This document shows positions 43,287-52,984 of a stretch of DNA of 64,000 nucleotides, in pieces. Made by a program: the position numbers and the translations under genes. Numbering within the stretch: position 1 is the stretch's first letter; each line of letters starts with the position of its first letter. The stretch comes from 9FT-COMBO-48-23 sp964400675 (lineage in GTDB: Bacteria > Chloroflexota > Dehalococcoidia > GIF9 > UBA5629), in NCBI GenBank assembly GCA_964400675.1, contig CAYNVO010000007.1, forward strand, positions 1 to 64,000, written 5' to 3'. Below the pieces are notes generated by a model. That model saw only the letters and a program-made list of their open reading frames with translations. It did not search any database and was not told where the DNA came from.

Positions 43287-45498
43287 TTCGCGAAGAGCCG
43301 GTGGGTTCTCTGCCGAAGCCTTCCTCTTCCAGCTTTTCCATAATCCGTGCGGCTCTGGGGTAGCCGACGCGGAGTCGGCGCTGCAAAAAGGAAGTGGAGA
43401 TATACTTATGTTCCTGGGCTAGCTGCCTGGCAGCATCCATCATGGAGTCCTCACCGCCTTTTTCCGCCGAGGCAAGCTGGCTCATATCTTCGAACCTGAC
43501 TACTTCTACCTCGGGTCTTCGCTGGTTGCCCCAGAAATAGACTATTCGCTCGGTCTCGGCGTCAGAGATGAAGGTACCCTGAAGGCGCTTTGGCTTGGCG
43601 GCATCGGTGGGCATATAAAGCATATCGCCCCTGCCCAGCAGCTTCTCGGCTCCGGCGGAATCGAGGATGGTGCGTGAGTCTACCTGTGAGGTAAGGGCAA
43701 AGCTGATACGGGTGGGGAAATTGGCTTTGATTAGACCGGTGACCACGTCAACCGACGGTCGCTGGGTAGCCACGATTAAATGGATACCGGTGGCTCGTGC
43801 CAGTTGGGCTAAGCGGCATAGCGTGCGTTCTACCTCGTCGTAAGCCGCCATCATTAAGTCTGCCAGTTCATCGATTACCAGCACCGTGTAAGGCATTGTC
43901 TCGCCCGGGTGTCGGTTCTTATTGTAGCCTTCAATGTTACGGGCTCCAGCCTGGGCGAACTTCTGATATCGGTTGTCCATCTCCTGATTCAGCCAGCGCA
44001 GTGCCAGTACTGCTTTTTCGGAGTCGACAATAACCGGCGCTACCAGATGGGGCAGGCTGTTGAAATTGACCAGTTCCACACGCTTGGGGTCAATCATGAT
44101 GAACTTGATGTCGTCAGGGGTGTTGTGTATGAGCAGGCAGCAGATAGTGGAATTGAGGCAAGCGGTCTTGCCGCTGCCGGTTGCCCCGGCTATAAGCAGG
44201 TGTGGCATCCTGGTTAAATCAGCAGCCACCGTCTCGCCGCCGGCGCCTTTGCCCAGAGCAATGGTTAGCTTAGATTTGGCATAAGCTTTCTGGAAGGCAG
44301 CGCTTTCGATTACGCTCCTTAGGTTGACCATACCGAATGTGGTATTTGGGACTTCGATGCCCACTATCGATTTTCCGGGTACTGGTGCCTCGATTCTGAT
44401 GCTCGATGCTGCCAGTGCCAGAGCCATATCGCTTGCCAGGGCACTGATGCGGTCTACTTTAACTCTGGTTTTTGATATCTCCTCCATGCGTACTTTAACA
44501 TTGCCGTCTTTATCCCGCTCCTTGATTTCCTTATACTTGCGGTCCCAGCCGGGCTCGACTCCGAATTGGGTGACAGTGGGGCCGACGTTTATCTGGGCTA
44601 CCTTGGCATCGACGCCGTAGCTGGCTAAAGCCTCTTCGATGAGATGTGCCCGCTTCTCGATATCGCTCTGGCTTAGTTCCACCTCTGTGGGCTTATCCAG
44701 TATGGTGATGGGTGGTAGTTGCCAGCCGCCGGGAGTTAGCACCGGCTGGTGTTTCCCTGGTTCCCAGGCTTCGGGTGGAGGTGCCTCGGTGACTTTTGGC
44801 GGCGCAGTCATAACAGGCGCCGGTGCAGGTTCTTCTTTTCTGACTTCTACCTGGCCAAAATCGATTTCCCTTTGTATCGGCGGCATCGGCTCTGGTTTAA
44901 CTTTGGGAGGACGCTGGCTGGCCTGGCGAATGCCCTGCCAGATGAGCAGGAAGAGCTTGCCTATGCCTTTGAATATGCTTGTTATCACATGCCAGGCCCA
45001 TCTTGGAGCCGCGAATATAATACCGAGTAGGATTAAGCCGGCTATCCGCAGCATTCCCGTGGTGGAAGAATCGCCGATGATGCCCTTGCCGATTTTGCCA
45101 CCCAGAGTCGCTTCGCTGGCAATGCCGCTGCCGGGGCTGAAAAAGGCTGATATTCCCCAGACAGCCAGGGCTAGAGGAATACCGCAAAGCCACCATTTCC
45201 AGTATTTCGTGAGCAGCGAGAACCGTCCGCTGGCGATCATCCATAGTACTATTCCCAGGAATGGGGCTGTGAAGATCAGTCCGATTCCGAAAAGCTCAAG
45301 CAGATCTTCCCAGGCATCGATAAACCAGTTAGCTATATTGCCCGAGGTGGTGGCGGTCCAACTCGATATCTGGGGCCAGAACCACAATATTAACCCGACG
45401 ATTATGAATGCCAGCAACAGCCTCAATATCGGGCCGAGATAGTTCTGCTTTTTCCTGGTTTTTCCGCTGGTTGATGTTTTAGCTGCTTTTTTGGGCAT
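43276..45498 (-). CDS. ftsK: DNA translocase FtsK/SpoIIIE
   Basis: 740 residues. Four membrane segments in the first 185 residues, a proline-rich linker (APAPVMTAPPKVTEAPPPEA), the alpha-beta motor with Walker A GATGSGKTACLNSTI and Walker B VLVIDELADLM, and a C-terminal winged-helix gamma domain (YISTSFLQRRLRVGYPRAARIM). It pumps chromosomal DNA through the division septum. The last few codons lie in the tandem-repeat tail. rnj is 7 bp upstream. Confidence 0.95.
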   Translation of the reverse strand: MPKKAAKTSTSGKTRKKQNYLGPILRLLLAFIIVGLILWFWPQISSWTATTSGNIANWFIDAWEDLLELFGIGLIFTAPFLGIVLWMIASGRFSLLTKYWKWWLCGIPLALAVWGISAFFSPGSGIASEATLGGKIGKGIIGDSSTTGMLRIAGLILLGIIFAAPRWAWHVITSIFKGIGKLFLLIWQGIRQASQRPPKVKPEPMPPIQREIDFGQVEVRKEEPAPAPVMTAPPKVTEAPPPEAWEPGKHQPVLTPGGWQLPPITILDKPTEVELSQSDIEKRAHLIEEALASYGVDAKVAQINVGPTVTQFGVEPGWDRKYKEIKERDKDGNVKVRMEEISKTRVKVDRISALASDMALALAASSIRIEAPVPGKSIVGIEVPNTTFGMVNLRSVIESAAFQKAYAKSKLTIALGKGAGGETVAADLTRMPHLLIAGATGSGKTACLNSTICCLLIHNTPDDIKFIMIDPKRVELVNFNSLPHLVAPVIVDSEKAVLALRWLNQEMDNRYQKFAQAGARNIEGYNKNRHPGETMPYTVLVIDELADLMMAAYDEVERTLCRLAQLARATGIHLIVATQRPSVDVVTGLIKANFPTRISFALTSQVDSRTILDSAGAEKLLGRGDMLYMPTDAAKPKRLQGTFISDAETERIVYFWGNQRRPEVEVVRFEDMSQLASAEKGGEDSMMDAARQLAQEHKYISTSFLQRRLRVGYPRAARIMEKLEEEGFGREPTGSSRNLP

Positions 45499-45505
45499 AG
45501 CTTAA

Positions 45506-47164
45506 CTATACCTCGACTACTGCGGTCAGAATCATGGGGCGACGTCTGGTTTGCTCGTAGAAAAACTTACTGAGTGTATCCTTGACTTTAGTATTGATGA
45601 AGCTCCATTCGAGAGGGCGCCCATCGCCTCGGTCTAAGGAGGCTTTTACCAGGTCTCGTCCTTGTTCCAGTATCGCCTCGCCTTCTTTCATATCTACAAA
45701 GCCTCGTGATACGATATCAGGGCGACCTACTATTTTGCCTGCCTCCTTGTTGATGGCGATAATTACTACCACAATACCGTCTCTGGACAGCAGCTTCCGG
45801 TCACGCAGGATGACGCTGGCGAGGTCTCCCATAACCAGTCCGTCCACATAGACATTACCTGTGGGCAGTCTATCGACTATTTTGCCCTTTTCACGGTCCA
45901 GCTCGAGTATGTTTCCGTTTTCCATGACGAAGATGTTAGTCTCAGGCATGCCCAGAGCTTTAGCCAATCTGGCATGCAGGCTCAAGTGGCGGTATTCGCC
46001 GTGTATGGGAACGAAGAACTTCGGCTTAACCAGACTAAGCAAAAGCTTCAGTTCCTCCTGGCTGCCATGTCCGTGGACATGTACTTGAGCCAACTTTTCA
46101 TAAACTACATGAGCGCCCTGGCGGAACAGGTTATCGATTGTCCGGTTAACCAGCGCTTCATTACCCGGGACGGGTGTGGCTGACATGACTACCGTATCTC
46201 CGGGGATGATTTTTACCTGGTTGTTGTCCCGATTGGCGATACGTACCAGAGCCGAAGTCGGCTCTCCCTGGCTGCCGGTGGTTAGAAGGACAATCTTATT
46301 GTGGAGGAAGCGACCGATTTCATCGAAGCGGCGCATAACATCAGGGGGATAATTGAGGTAGCCTAGCTCTGAGGCGATGCGTGTCGTATCCCTCATGCTG
46401 CGACCGGTGACAAAGACATTTCGGTTGTGTTTGGCAGCGGCGTTAATCACCTGTTGAATGCGGGAAATAAGCGAAGCGAAGGTAGTGATGATTACCCTTC
46501 CCTGAGCCTCAGCTATGATGCGTTCCAATGTTTCGCCGACCACGGTCTCTGACGGCGTGTATCCCGGAAGCTCGGCATAGGTTGAATCGGCGAGAAGTAG
46601 CAGGACTCCTTGACTACCTAATTGTGCCAGCTTGGCTAGATCGGTAGGTTTGCCGTCGACCGGAGTATAGTCGATTTTGAAATCACCGCTGTGAACCACT
46701 ACACCCATGGGGGTATAGATGATGAATCCCATGGCATCGGGAATGCTGTGGCAGACGGAGAAAGGCTCTATTTTGAAGTTGCCAAGTGTAAACTTAACCC
46801 CGGGTTGTATTGTCCTGAGCGTGGCTTTCGTCGAGTATCGGTGTTCCTTCAACTTGACGGAGATCAGCCCTTTGGTGAGCTTGGCGCCGTAAACGGGTAC
46901 ATCGAGCTGAGGCAGCACGTAAGGCAGGGCACCGACATGGTCTTCGTGTCCGTGGGTTATGATTATGCCTCGCAGCTTCTCTCGTCTTTCCAGCAGGTAG
47001 CTTATATCTGGAATGACCAGGTCTACTCCCAGCATATCCTCTTCGGGGAACATAAGGCCGGCGTCGATTATAATGATGTCATTGGCGAACTCAATGGCCA
47101 TCATGTTCTTGCCGATTTCGCCTAATCCGCCCAGTGGGATTATCCGGAGTTTCTGTTTGCTCAT
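45506..47164 (-). CDS. rnj: ribonuclease J
   Basis: 552-residue metallo-beta-lactamase/beta-CASP RNase acting as endonuclease and 5'-3' exonuclease in RNA turnover. Motifs: ITHGHEDHVGALPYVL, VVHSGDFKIDYTPV, the beta-CASP segment with TGSQGEPTSAL, and HVHGHGSQEELKLLL. The C-terminal domain (ILTAVVEV end) is present. Lies between a uracil-DNA glycosylase gene and ftsK on one strand. Confidence 0.96.
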   Translation of the reverse strand: MSKQKLRIIPLGGLGEIGKNMMAIEFANDIIIIDAGLMFPEEDMLGVDLVIPDISYLLERREKLRGIIITHGHEDHVGALPYVLPQLDVPVYGAKLTKGLISVKLKEHRYSTKATLRTIQPGVKFTLGNFKIEPFSVCHSIPDAMGFIIYTPMGVVVHSGDFKIDYTPVDGKPTDLAKLAQLGSQGVLLLLADSTYAELPGYTPSETVVGETLERIIAEAQGRVIITTFASLISRIQQVINAAAKHNRNVFVTGRSMRDTTRIASELGYLNYPPDVMRRFDEIGRFLHNKIVLLTTGSQGEPTSALVRIANRDNNQVKIIPGDTVVMSATPVPGNEALVNRTIDNLFRQGAHVVYEKLAQVHVHGHGSQEELKLLLSLVKPKFFVPIHGEYRHLSLHARLAKALGMPETNIFVMENGNILELDREKGKIVDRLPTGNVYVDGLVMGDLASVILRDRKLLSRDGIVVVIIAINKEAGKIVGRPDIVSRGFVDMKEGEAILEQGRDLVKASLDRGDGRPLEWSFINTKVKDTLSKFFYEQTRRRPMILTAVVEV

Positions 47165-47173
47165 AATTGTGAC

Positions 47174-47770
47174 CTAGAATAGGCTTAGCTGTTGTGGCTC
47201 AGCTTCGGCTTCTGTTAACTTCTCTGACTGGGCTAATATTTGGGGTATTTTGACCATGTCAGTTTCAATGGTCTTACGCAGGCTTCCTTGATGTAGGGCT
47301 GCTGCCGGGTGATACATTGCGTAGTAGATAATGCCATCTTGCTTCCTGGCTTTGCCGTGGACCTGACTGATGCTCTGGTTGGGGAAGTATTTTGCCATGG
47401 AGTAACGACCTAAGGTGACAATAACCTTGGGGCGGATTATCTCTATCTGGCGGGTTAGCCATTTGCTGCAGGCCTGGATTTCACCGGGCAGCGGGTCTCG
47501 GTTTCCGGGAGGGCGGCACTTGATAACATTGGCGATGTAGACTTGCTCGCGTCTTAGTTTGATGGAGGCTAATAGTTCCTCCAGATATTTTCCTGCTGGG
47601 CCGACAAAGGGACGCCCTTGCTGGTCTTCATGCCATCCCGGTGCTTCGCCGATAAAAAGTAGGCTTGTCTTTTCAGGCCCTTCGCCTGGCACTACTTTGG
47701 TGCGGTGTTTGCCTAGCTCGCAGTCTTGGCAGTTTTCGATTTCCTCGTACAGCTCGGTAAGCGCTGACAT
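47174..47770 (-). CDS. uracil-DNA glycosylase, family 4 (iron-sulfur)
   Basis: 198 residues. The iron-sulfur cysteines are in CQDCELGK and in NVIKCRPPGNRDP...IQACSKW; the uracil-pocket motifs are FIGEAPGWHEDQQGRPFVGPAGK and MYHPAAALH. Removes uracil from DNA. Nine base pairs upstream of rnj. Confidence 0.95.
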   Translation of the reverse strand: MSALTELYEEIENCQDCELGKHRTKVVPGEGPEKTSLLFIGEAPGWHEDQQGRPFVGPAGKYLEELLASIKLRREQVYIANVIKCRPPGNRDPLPGEIQACSKWLTRQIEIIRPKVIVTLGRYSMAKYFPNQSISQVHGKARKQDGIIYYAMYHPAAALHQGSLRKTIETDMVKIPQILAQSEKLTEAEAEPQQLSLF

Positions 47771-47808
47771 TTATAGAAATCATAGCATAGCCCTCCCTGC
47801 TGGTCAAT

Positions 47809-48144
47809 TCAGATGAGTGCCAGGGCAAGGCTGATGGCGGCGAAGCAAAGAACTGCTACGGAGATACCTATGAATAGCTTGTCCCTGGCTGTGGAGAAAA
47901 GCACTATAGCTGCGATGACCTGTATTACCGGTGTAAGCAGGAGGATTAATATTCCAATCCTGATAACAATAGCCGCCGGCATCTGGTCTAAGCTGACCAG
48001 CGGCTGTATATCTTTGCCGCCGGAGACGATGAGCAGGATAATGAAGCCGATAGCAATCAGCGCTAAGGAGACCGCAATGCCCAGCCTGAAAGTGAGGCTG
48101 ACCCATTTATGTAAACGGCTTTCTTGGAGATTTCTGTTTTCCAT
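47809..48144 (-). CDS. DUF1634 membrane protein
   Basis: 111 residues with three membrane helices (about 17-40, 62-85, 90-111). RLGIAVSLALIAIGFIILL and RIGILILLLTPVIQVIAAI match DUF1634. The family is usually found beside TauE/SafE exporters, as here, and probably forms part of that transporter. Confidence 0.88.
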   Translation of the reverse strand: MENRNLQESRLHKWVSLTFRLGIAVSLALIAIGFIILLIVSGGKDIQPLVSLDQMPAAIVIRIGILILLLTPVIQVIAAIVLFSTARDKLFIGISVAVLCFAAISLALALI

Positions 48145-48166
48145 AATCTTAATTTATCCTCAAGTT

Positions 48167-49051
48167 CTAAATTAAATTGGCTGTTCTGAGGAACATCATT
48201 ACAGCTATTATGACCAGTAGGACACCGAATATGCGTCTGAGCACTACGCCCCCGGCTCTTTGTGTTAGCTCAACACCTATTCTGGCGCCTATAACCATGC
48301 CTATGGCCAGTGGGGCGATTATAAATGGATAAATGTGTCCGTAATAGTAGTAAATGAGAGCTCCAGCTGCGGCTGTGATTGTTATGACGAAGGTGCTGGT
48401 GGCGATGGCTGCTTTTATGGGCACTCCCATAACCATGTGCATTACAGGCACGTTTATTATGCCGCCGCCTATGCCGAGCAGACTGGCGAGTATGCCGGCG
48501 AAGAAGCTGGTTCCTAGCCCCACAGGTATACGCGTCACTTTGTAGGTAATAACCTTGTCCAGATTCTGGTCATAATATGAACTTGCCAGCGAGGTTGACA
48601 GGTTACCGGTATTGTCGGGCTGAACCATATGGCTGTCGGGCTGAGTGTCATCAGATATGAAGTGCTGGCGTGTGATCATAGTATAGGCAGCGTAAATCAG
48701 GGCAAGCCCGAAAAGAGTGCTTAATATGGATGGAGCGATTATGGCGGCGATAAGACCGCCTGCGATAGCCCCGGGAGTAGTTGCTGTTTCCAGAAGCAGC
48801 CCCAGTTTTACATTGGTTAATCGAGTCTTGGTGTACATGCCGGCGGCTGTGCATGAGTTGGCAACGATAGCCACCAGGCTGCTGGCTATTGCCACTTTGA
48901 TTGGCAAATGTAAAGCTAAGGTGAGTATGGGCACGATGATGAAGCCACCGCCTACTCCTAACATCGAGCCCAGTAAGCCGGCTACTAATCCTACGCCACC
49001 TAATGCCCAGAGGTTTAATTCGTTCAAAATCGTTATCGAACATAGTATCAT
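48167..49051 (-). CDS. TauE/SafE-family sulfite/anion exporter
   Basis: 294 residues, about eight membrane helices in two halves. Each half has the family signature GSMLGVGGGFIIVPIL and ASLLGIGGGIINVPVMHMVMGVP. Export of sulfite or an organosulfonate is the usual guess. Followed 22 bp later by the DUF1634 gene. Confidence 0.92.
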   Translation of the reverse strand: MILCSITILNELNLWALGGVGLVAGLLGSMLGVGGGFIIVPILTLALHLPIKVAIASSLVAIVANSCTAAGMYTKTRLTNVKLGLLLETATTPGAIAGGLIAAIIAPSILSTLFGLALIYAAYTMITRQHFISDDTQPDSHMVQPDNTGNLSTSLASSYYDQNLDKVITYKVTRIPVGLGTSFFAGILASLLGIGGGIINVPVMHMVMGVPIKAAIATSTFVITITAAAGALIYYYYGHIYPFIIAPLAIGMVIGARIGVELTQRAGGVVLRRIFGVLLVIIAVMMFLRTANLI

Positions 49052-49117
49052 TGGTCATTATGTGAGGTCAATTGGAAGTCGTTAGACTGTCTATCGGTCG
49101 TTATAAGCCCTTAGCTT

Positions 49118-49275
49118 CGTGTCATTCTGAAAGAGTTCTTCGCCTTCTGTCATCCTGAGGGAGCGGAGCGACTGAAGGATCTGGCTCATGATAAACTCCG
49201 CAACCGAAGAATCTTACAATTGACCTTGAGATCCTTCCCCTTCATTGCACTCAGGGTCAGGATGACAGGGTACAG
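49118..49275. repeat. dispersed cattctgagc-family repeat
   Basis: gtgtcattctgaaagagttc, gtcatcctgagggagcggag, actccgcaaccgaagaatct and gagatccttccccttcattg follow in order, sharing long parts with 43010-43145. Confidence 0.8.
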
Positions 49276-49328
49276 AATGTGATTACCACGTTCTTCATCG
49301 GAAGATTTCCTCGCAATTACAGCAAGTA

Positions 49329-49391
49329 GGGATAGACCTTTAGGTCTGTCCGATTGTGTCCTTTCCTGTGGACAGGTCTGAAGACCTGTCT
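49329..49391. repeat. pair of related palindromes (AGACCT/AGGTCT)
   Basis: Two hairpins, 49329-49351 (AGACCTttAGGTCT core) and 49370-49391 (AGGTCTgaAGACCT core), lie between the repeat and the rph promoter. They look like another small dispersed palindromic element. Confidence 0.6.
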
Positions 49392-49406
49392 CTACATATT
49401 TGGCCA

Positions 49407-49436
49407 TTGTTATAGCACAGAAATCAATGCTATACT
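49407..49436 (+). promoter_or_regulatory. probable promoter of rph
   Basis: TTGTTA (49407-49412), 18 bp, TATACT (49431-49436), about 28 nt before the ATG. Confidence 0.5.
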
Positions 49437-49463
49437 TTGTTGATAGTGTAGAAAGCGAGAGTT

Positions 49464-50189
49464 ATGAAAAGAGTAGACGGTCGGGCTAACGATGAGTTAC
49501 GCCCCATAAAAATTAGTCTGGGGTATCAGGATTTCGCTGAAGGCTCGGCGTTGATAGAGCTGGGGCGTACCAGGGTGCTCTGCGCTGTGAGTGTGGAGGA
49601 CAGGGTTCCCCATTTCCTCAAGGGTGGGGGCACAGGCTGGGTTACTGCTGAGTATGCCATGCTGCCACGTTCTACGCTTACTCGCACTCCTCGCAGCAGC
49701 TCTCCCGAGAGGACGGCCGGTAGAAATCAGGAAATCCAGCGTCTTATCGGTCGTAGCTTGAGGGCGGTTACTGACATGGCAGCTCTGGGAGAAAGGACTT
49801 TCACTGTGGACTGCGATGTATTGCAAGCCGATGGCGGCACCCGGACCGCGGCTATAACCGGTGGGTATGTAGCTTTGTTTGTGGCATTCCATAACCTGAA
49901 GAAGAAAGGCGTGCTGTCATCGATTCCATTGAAGGGTGTGGTAGCTGCTACCAGTGTCGGCGTCGTTGGCAGGGAAGTGCTGCTTGACCTGTGCTACGAG
50001 GAAGATTTCCGGGCTGCAGTTGACTTCAATGTGGTCATGACTGACAAGGGCGAGTTTGTGGAAATTCAGGGCACAGCCGAGGGGCAACCTTTTTCTAAGG
50101 AGACCACCGATAGCTTGCTGGCACTTGCCGGTAAGGGAATTAAACAGTTGTTTAAAATACAGAAGGCAGTTCTAGCCGAGTTGGATTAA
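49464..50189 (+). CDS. rph: ribonuclease PH
   Basis: 241 residues. Phosphorolytic 3'-5' exonuclease trimming tRNA 3' ends. Motifs: KRVDGRANDELRPIKI, GWVTAEYAMLPRSTLTR, GRNQEIQRLIGRSLRAV, DCDVLQADGGTRTAAITG and the phosphate-site region near DLCYEED. It starts with a weak ribosome-binding site (GCGAGAG). Confidence 0.96.
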   Translation: MKRVDGRANDELRPIKISLGYQDFAEGSALIELGRTRVLCAVSVEDRVPHFLKGGGTGWVTAEYAMLPRSTLTRTPRSSSPERTAGRNQEIQRLIGRSLRAVTDMAALGERTFTVDCDVLQADGGTRTAAITGGYVALFVAFHNLKKKGVLSSIPLKGVVAATSVGVVGREVLLDLCYEEDFRAAVDFNVVMTDKGEFVEIQGTAEGQPFSKETTDSLLALAGKGIKQLFKIQKAVLAELD

Positions 50190-50204
50190 GGCGAGGATTG
50201 TTTA

Positions 50205-50365
50205 TTTGTCACCCTGGGCTTCCTCTTGTCACCATGAGCTTTCTCTTTCTGTCACCCTGAGCGATAGCGAAGGGTCTCCACAATATTCGCGGATTTTACT
50301 GCAAACCACATGAGATTCTTCGGTCGTGGAGTTTATCCTGAGCCAGATCCTTCGGTCGCTTCGCT
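50205..50365. repeat. dispersed cattctgagc-family repeat
   Basis: gtcaccctgagcgatagcga, gagattcttcggtcgtggag and gatccttcggtcgcttcgct are arms of the family. It is continuous with the 27-bp tandem array that follows. Confidence 0.7.
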
Positions 50366-50490
50366 CCCTCAGGATGACAAAGGCGAAGGGCTCCCTCAGG
50401 ATGACAAAGGCGAAGGGCTCCCTCAGGATGACAGAAGGCGAAGGGCTCCCTCAGGATGACAAAGGCGAAGGGCTTTCTCAGAATGACAGG
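50366..50490. repeat. 27-bp tandem repeat, four to five copies
   Basis: ccctcaggatgacaaaggcg plus aagggct starts at 50366, 50393, 50420 and 50448 (the third copy has one extra base), with a diverged copy to 50490. There are no spacers, so it is not CRISPR. It ends 15 bp before the proA stop. Confidence 0.9.
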
Positions 50491-50504
50491 ATGGGTTTGC
50501 TTTT

Positions 50505-51779
50505 TTAGGGGCGGACATGCCCATCGCCGACAATAAGCCACTTGTAGCTGGTCAACTCTCTTAGCGCCATGGGACCACGGGCGTGAAATTTTTGTGTACT
50601 TATGCCTATTTCGGCTCCCAGTCCAAACTGGGCGCCATCGGTGAAACGGGTGCTGGCATTAGCGTAGACACAGGCAGCATCCACTTCGTTGAGAAAGCGC
50701 TCCGCTGATGATTTGTCCTCGGCAACTATTGCCTCAGAGTGTCCTGAGGCATAGCGCTCGATGTGCTCCAGCGCCTCATCCAGGGAATCTACTATCTTAA
50801 TCGCCGCAATCAGGGACAGAAATTCTTTGCCCCAGTCATCAGCCTTCGCCGGAACGAGCTTGAGGGAGGGGATAGGTCCGAGAATAGATAAAGTGCGCTT
50901 GTCGCAGCGCATTTCCACCCCCGCCTTTGCCCATTCTCGGGCGATTAAAGGTAAGTATTGTGGGGCGATTTTGACATGAACCAGAAGGGCATCCAGAGCG
51001 TTGCAGACAGTCGGCCGCTGGACCTTGGCATTGTAGGCGATAGCCACCGCCTTGTTTAAGTCGGCGCTTTTGTCCACATAGGTGTGACATACGCCGATAC
51101 CGCCGGTAAGTACGGGCATGGCGGCGTTTTCAGCCACATATTTAATCAGGCCGGCGCCACCGCGAGGAATTATGAGGTCTATGACACCCTTCATTTTAAG
51201 CATGTAATCTATAATAGCCCTGTCTGTTGACTCTATAATCTGCACAGCTCCCTGGGGCACACCGGCTTTGTAGATGGCTTCCTGAACAACATTAGCCAGA
51301 GCCAGATTGGAGCGAAGTGCCTCCTTGCCGCCACGAAGTATAACGGCGTTGCCTGATTTAAGGCATAGTGCTGATATGTCCACGGTGACGTTGGGGCGGC
51401 TCTCGTAGATGGCGCCGATAACCCCGAGCGGCACGCGCTTCTTGCTCAGATGTAAGCCGTTGGGCAGCGTGCGCTCTTCTATTATTTCGCCTACCGGGTC
51501 GGGCAGGGCAGCTACGGTTTTTACATCATTGGCTATACCTTCAAGCCGGCTTGGATTCAGCATCAGCCGGTCGAGCATAGCTGCGCCCATGCCCGAGGCT
51601 TCAGATTCCTTGTAGTCGAGCTTATTGGCTGCCAGTATTTCGCCCTGTTTGGTAATAAGTGCATCGGCGATGCCAAGCAGGGCTTTGTTCTTGACCTCTG
51701 CGGGCAGGGAGGCTAACTTTCTGGAAGCTGCCTTGGCTGCCTTCCCCTTTCCTTCAACTTCGGTTGCTGCTGATTTCAT
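50505..51779 (-). CDS. proA: gamma-glutamyl phosphate reductase
   Basis: 424 residues. Second step of proline synthesis, NADPH reduction of glutamyl 5-phosphate. The aldehyde-dehydrogenase fold shows IGAIYESRPNVTVDISALCLKSGNAVILRGGKEA and the catalytic cysteine in RPTVCNALDALLVH. The N-terminal 15 residues (EVEGKGKAAKAASRK) are slightly longer than usual. proB is 10 bp upstream. Confidence 0.96.
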   Translation of the reverse strand: MKSAATEVEGKGKAAKAASRKLASLPAEVKNKALLGIADALITKQGEILAANKLDYKESEASGMGAAMLDRLMLNPSRLEGIANDVKTVAALPDPVGEIIEERTLPNGLHLSKKRVPLGVIGAIYESRPNVTVDISALCLKSGNAVILRGGKEALRSNLALANVVQEAIYKAGVPQGAVQIIESTDRAIIDYMLKMKGVIDLIIPRGGAGLIKYVAENAAMPVLTGGIGVCHTYVDKSADLNKAVAIAYNAKVQRPTVCNALDALLVHVKIAPQYLPLIAREWAKAGVEMRCDKRTLSILGPIPSLKLVPAKADDWGKEFLSLIAAIKIVDSLDEALEHIERYASGHSEAIVAEDKSSAERFLNEVDAACVYANASTRFTDGAQFGLGAEIGISTQKFHARGPMALRELTSYKWLIVGDGHVRP

Positions 51780-51789
51780 GTTTCACCCC

Positions 51790-52902
51790 TTATATCAAAA
51801 CCATGTTATTGCGGTGGATTACCTCGGTGCCGTATTCGTAGCCGAGAAGGTTAGATATTGTCCCGGACTTTGCACCTTTGATTCTGGCGATGTCCTGCGA
51901 GCTGTAATTGGGTATGCCGCAGCCGACCTGGCTGCCTTTCGAATCGAAGATATCCACTACATCCCCGCGATGGAATTCTCCTTCGACATCAACAATGCCG
52001 GCGGGAAGGAGACTGCGGTTTTGTTTCTTGAGAGCCAGTACTGCCCCGTCATCGATTATCAGTTTGCCCTTGCAGGCGAGCCCGCTCAGCATCCAGCGCT
52101 TTTTGCTCTCCAGTTTACTGGTTCGGGTGGGAAGTATGGTGCCGATGTTCTTTTCAATCGCGATTTGCTTCAGCACGTCGGGCTTACGTCCGTTGGCGAT
52201 AACCACGGTTACTCCTGACGTGGTCGCCAGCCTGGCGGCTTCAAGTTTAGTTATCATGCCGCCGACGCCGCAGGAGCTGGCAGTATCACCAGCCACTCGT
52301 TCGATTTCGGCATCTATCTTTTCGACCTTGGGAATGAGTTTAGCTTCGGGGTTACATTGCGGGTCGGCAGTATAAAGTCCATCAATATCGGTAAGCAGCG
52401 CCAGGAGGTCGGCATCGACCAGGTTGGCTACCATGGCTGAAAGATTATCATTATCTCCGAAAGTGAGCTCACCGAGTTCATCAGTGGCGACGACATCGTT
52501 CTCGTTCACGATGCAAATCACTCTCAATTCAATCAATGCCAGCAGCGTGTTACGAGCGTTCAAGTAGCCGGCGCGGTCAATCAGGTCGGACCTGGTCAGT
52601 AGCGCCTGGGCTACGATTATGTTGTGCCGGCTGAAGAGTTGCTCATAAACATTCATAAGCTGGCTTTGTCCTACCGAGGCGAGAACTTGTTTGAAGGGGA
52701 CGTCTTTACGTTCCCTGGTTAGACCGAGTTTCTGCCTGCCGGCAGCAACTGCGCCCGAAGATACGATGATTATCTCGTGCCCTTGCTGGTGAAGCTGAGC
52801 CACCTGCTCGACGAGACTTGACATAATATTAGAATCAAGGTGGTCAGCACCTCCTGTGAGCAGGTTAGTGCCGAACTTAGCTATCAAACGCCGATAACGC
52901 AT
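51790..52902 (-). CDS. proB: glutamate 5-kinase
   Basis: 370 residues: an amino-acid kinase domain (KFGTNLLTGG, VSSGAVAAGRQKLGL, NENDVVATDE, LLTDIDGLYTADP, GVGGMITKLEAARLATTSGV) followed by a PUA domain (GKLIIDDGAVLALKKQ, FHRGDVVDI). First step of proline synthesis; the PUA form is the common bacterial one. Co-transcribed with proA. Confidence 0.96.
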   Translation of the reverse strand: MRYRRLIAKFGTNLLTGGADHLDSNIMSSLVEQVAQLHQQGHEIIIVSSGAVAAGRQKLGLTRERKDVPFKQVLASVGQSQLMNVYEQLFSRHNIIVAQALLTRSDLIDRAGYLNARNTLLALIELRVICIVNENDVVATDELGELTFGDNDNLSAMVANLVDADLLALLTDIDGLYTADPQCNPEAKLIPKVEKIDAEIERVAGDTASSCGVGGMITKLEAARLATTSGVTVVIANGRKPDVLKQIAIEKNIGTILPTRTSKLESKKRWMLSGLACKGKLIIDDGAVLALKKQNRSLLPAGIVDVEGEFHRGDVVDIFDSKGSQVGCGIPNYSSQDIARIKGAKSGTISNLLGYEYGTEVIHRNNMVLI

Positions 52903-52984
52903 TGTGTCTAATTATAGCGTGGCGAAGGATGGTCAACAAGTAACGGGGCTGTTTTCCTTTGGAATTTAGTGTTTGTTTCTGTGT

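Noticed and set aside
44639..45442. Long plus-strand frame opposite ftsK (267 codons) and other long antisense frames over guaA, ilvB/ilvN and uvrB
   Set aside because: They are shadows of strongly conserved genes in the opposite strand and show no family motifs.
50366..50490. Possible CRISPR array in the 27-bp repeats (also 43143-43286)
   Set aside because: The units are directly adjacent with no variable spacers, and no cas genes are present.
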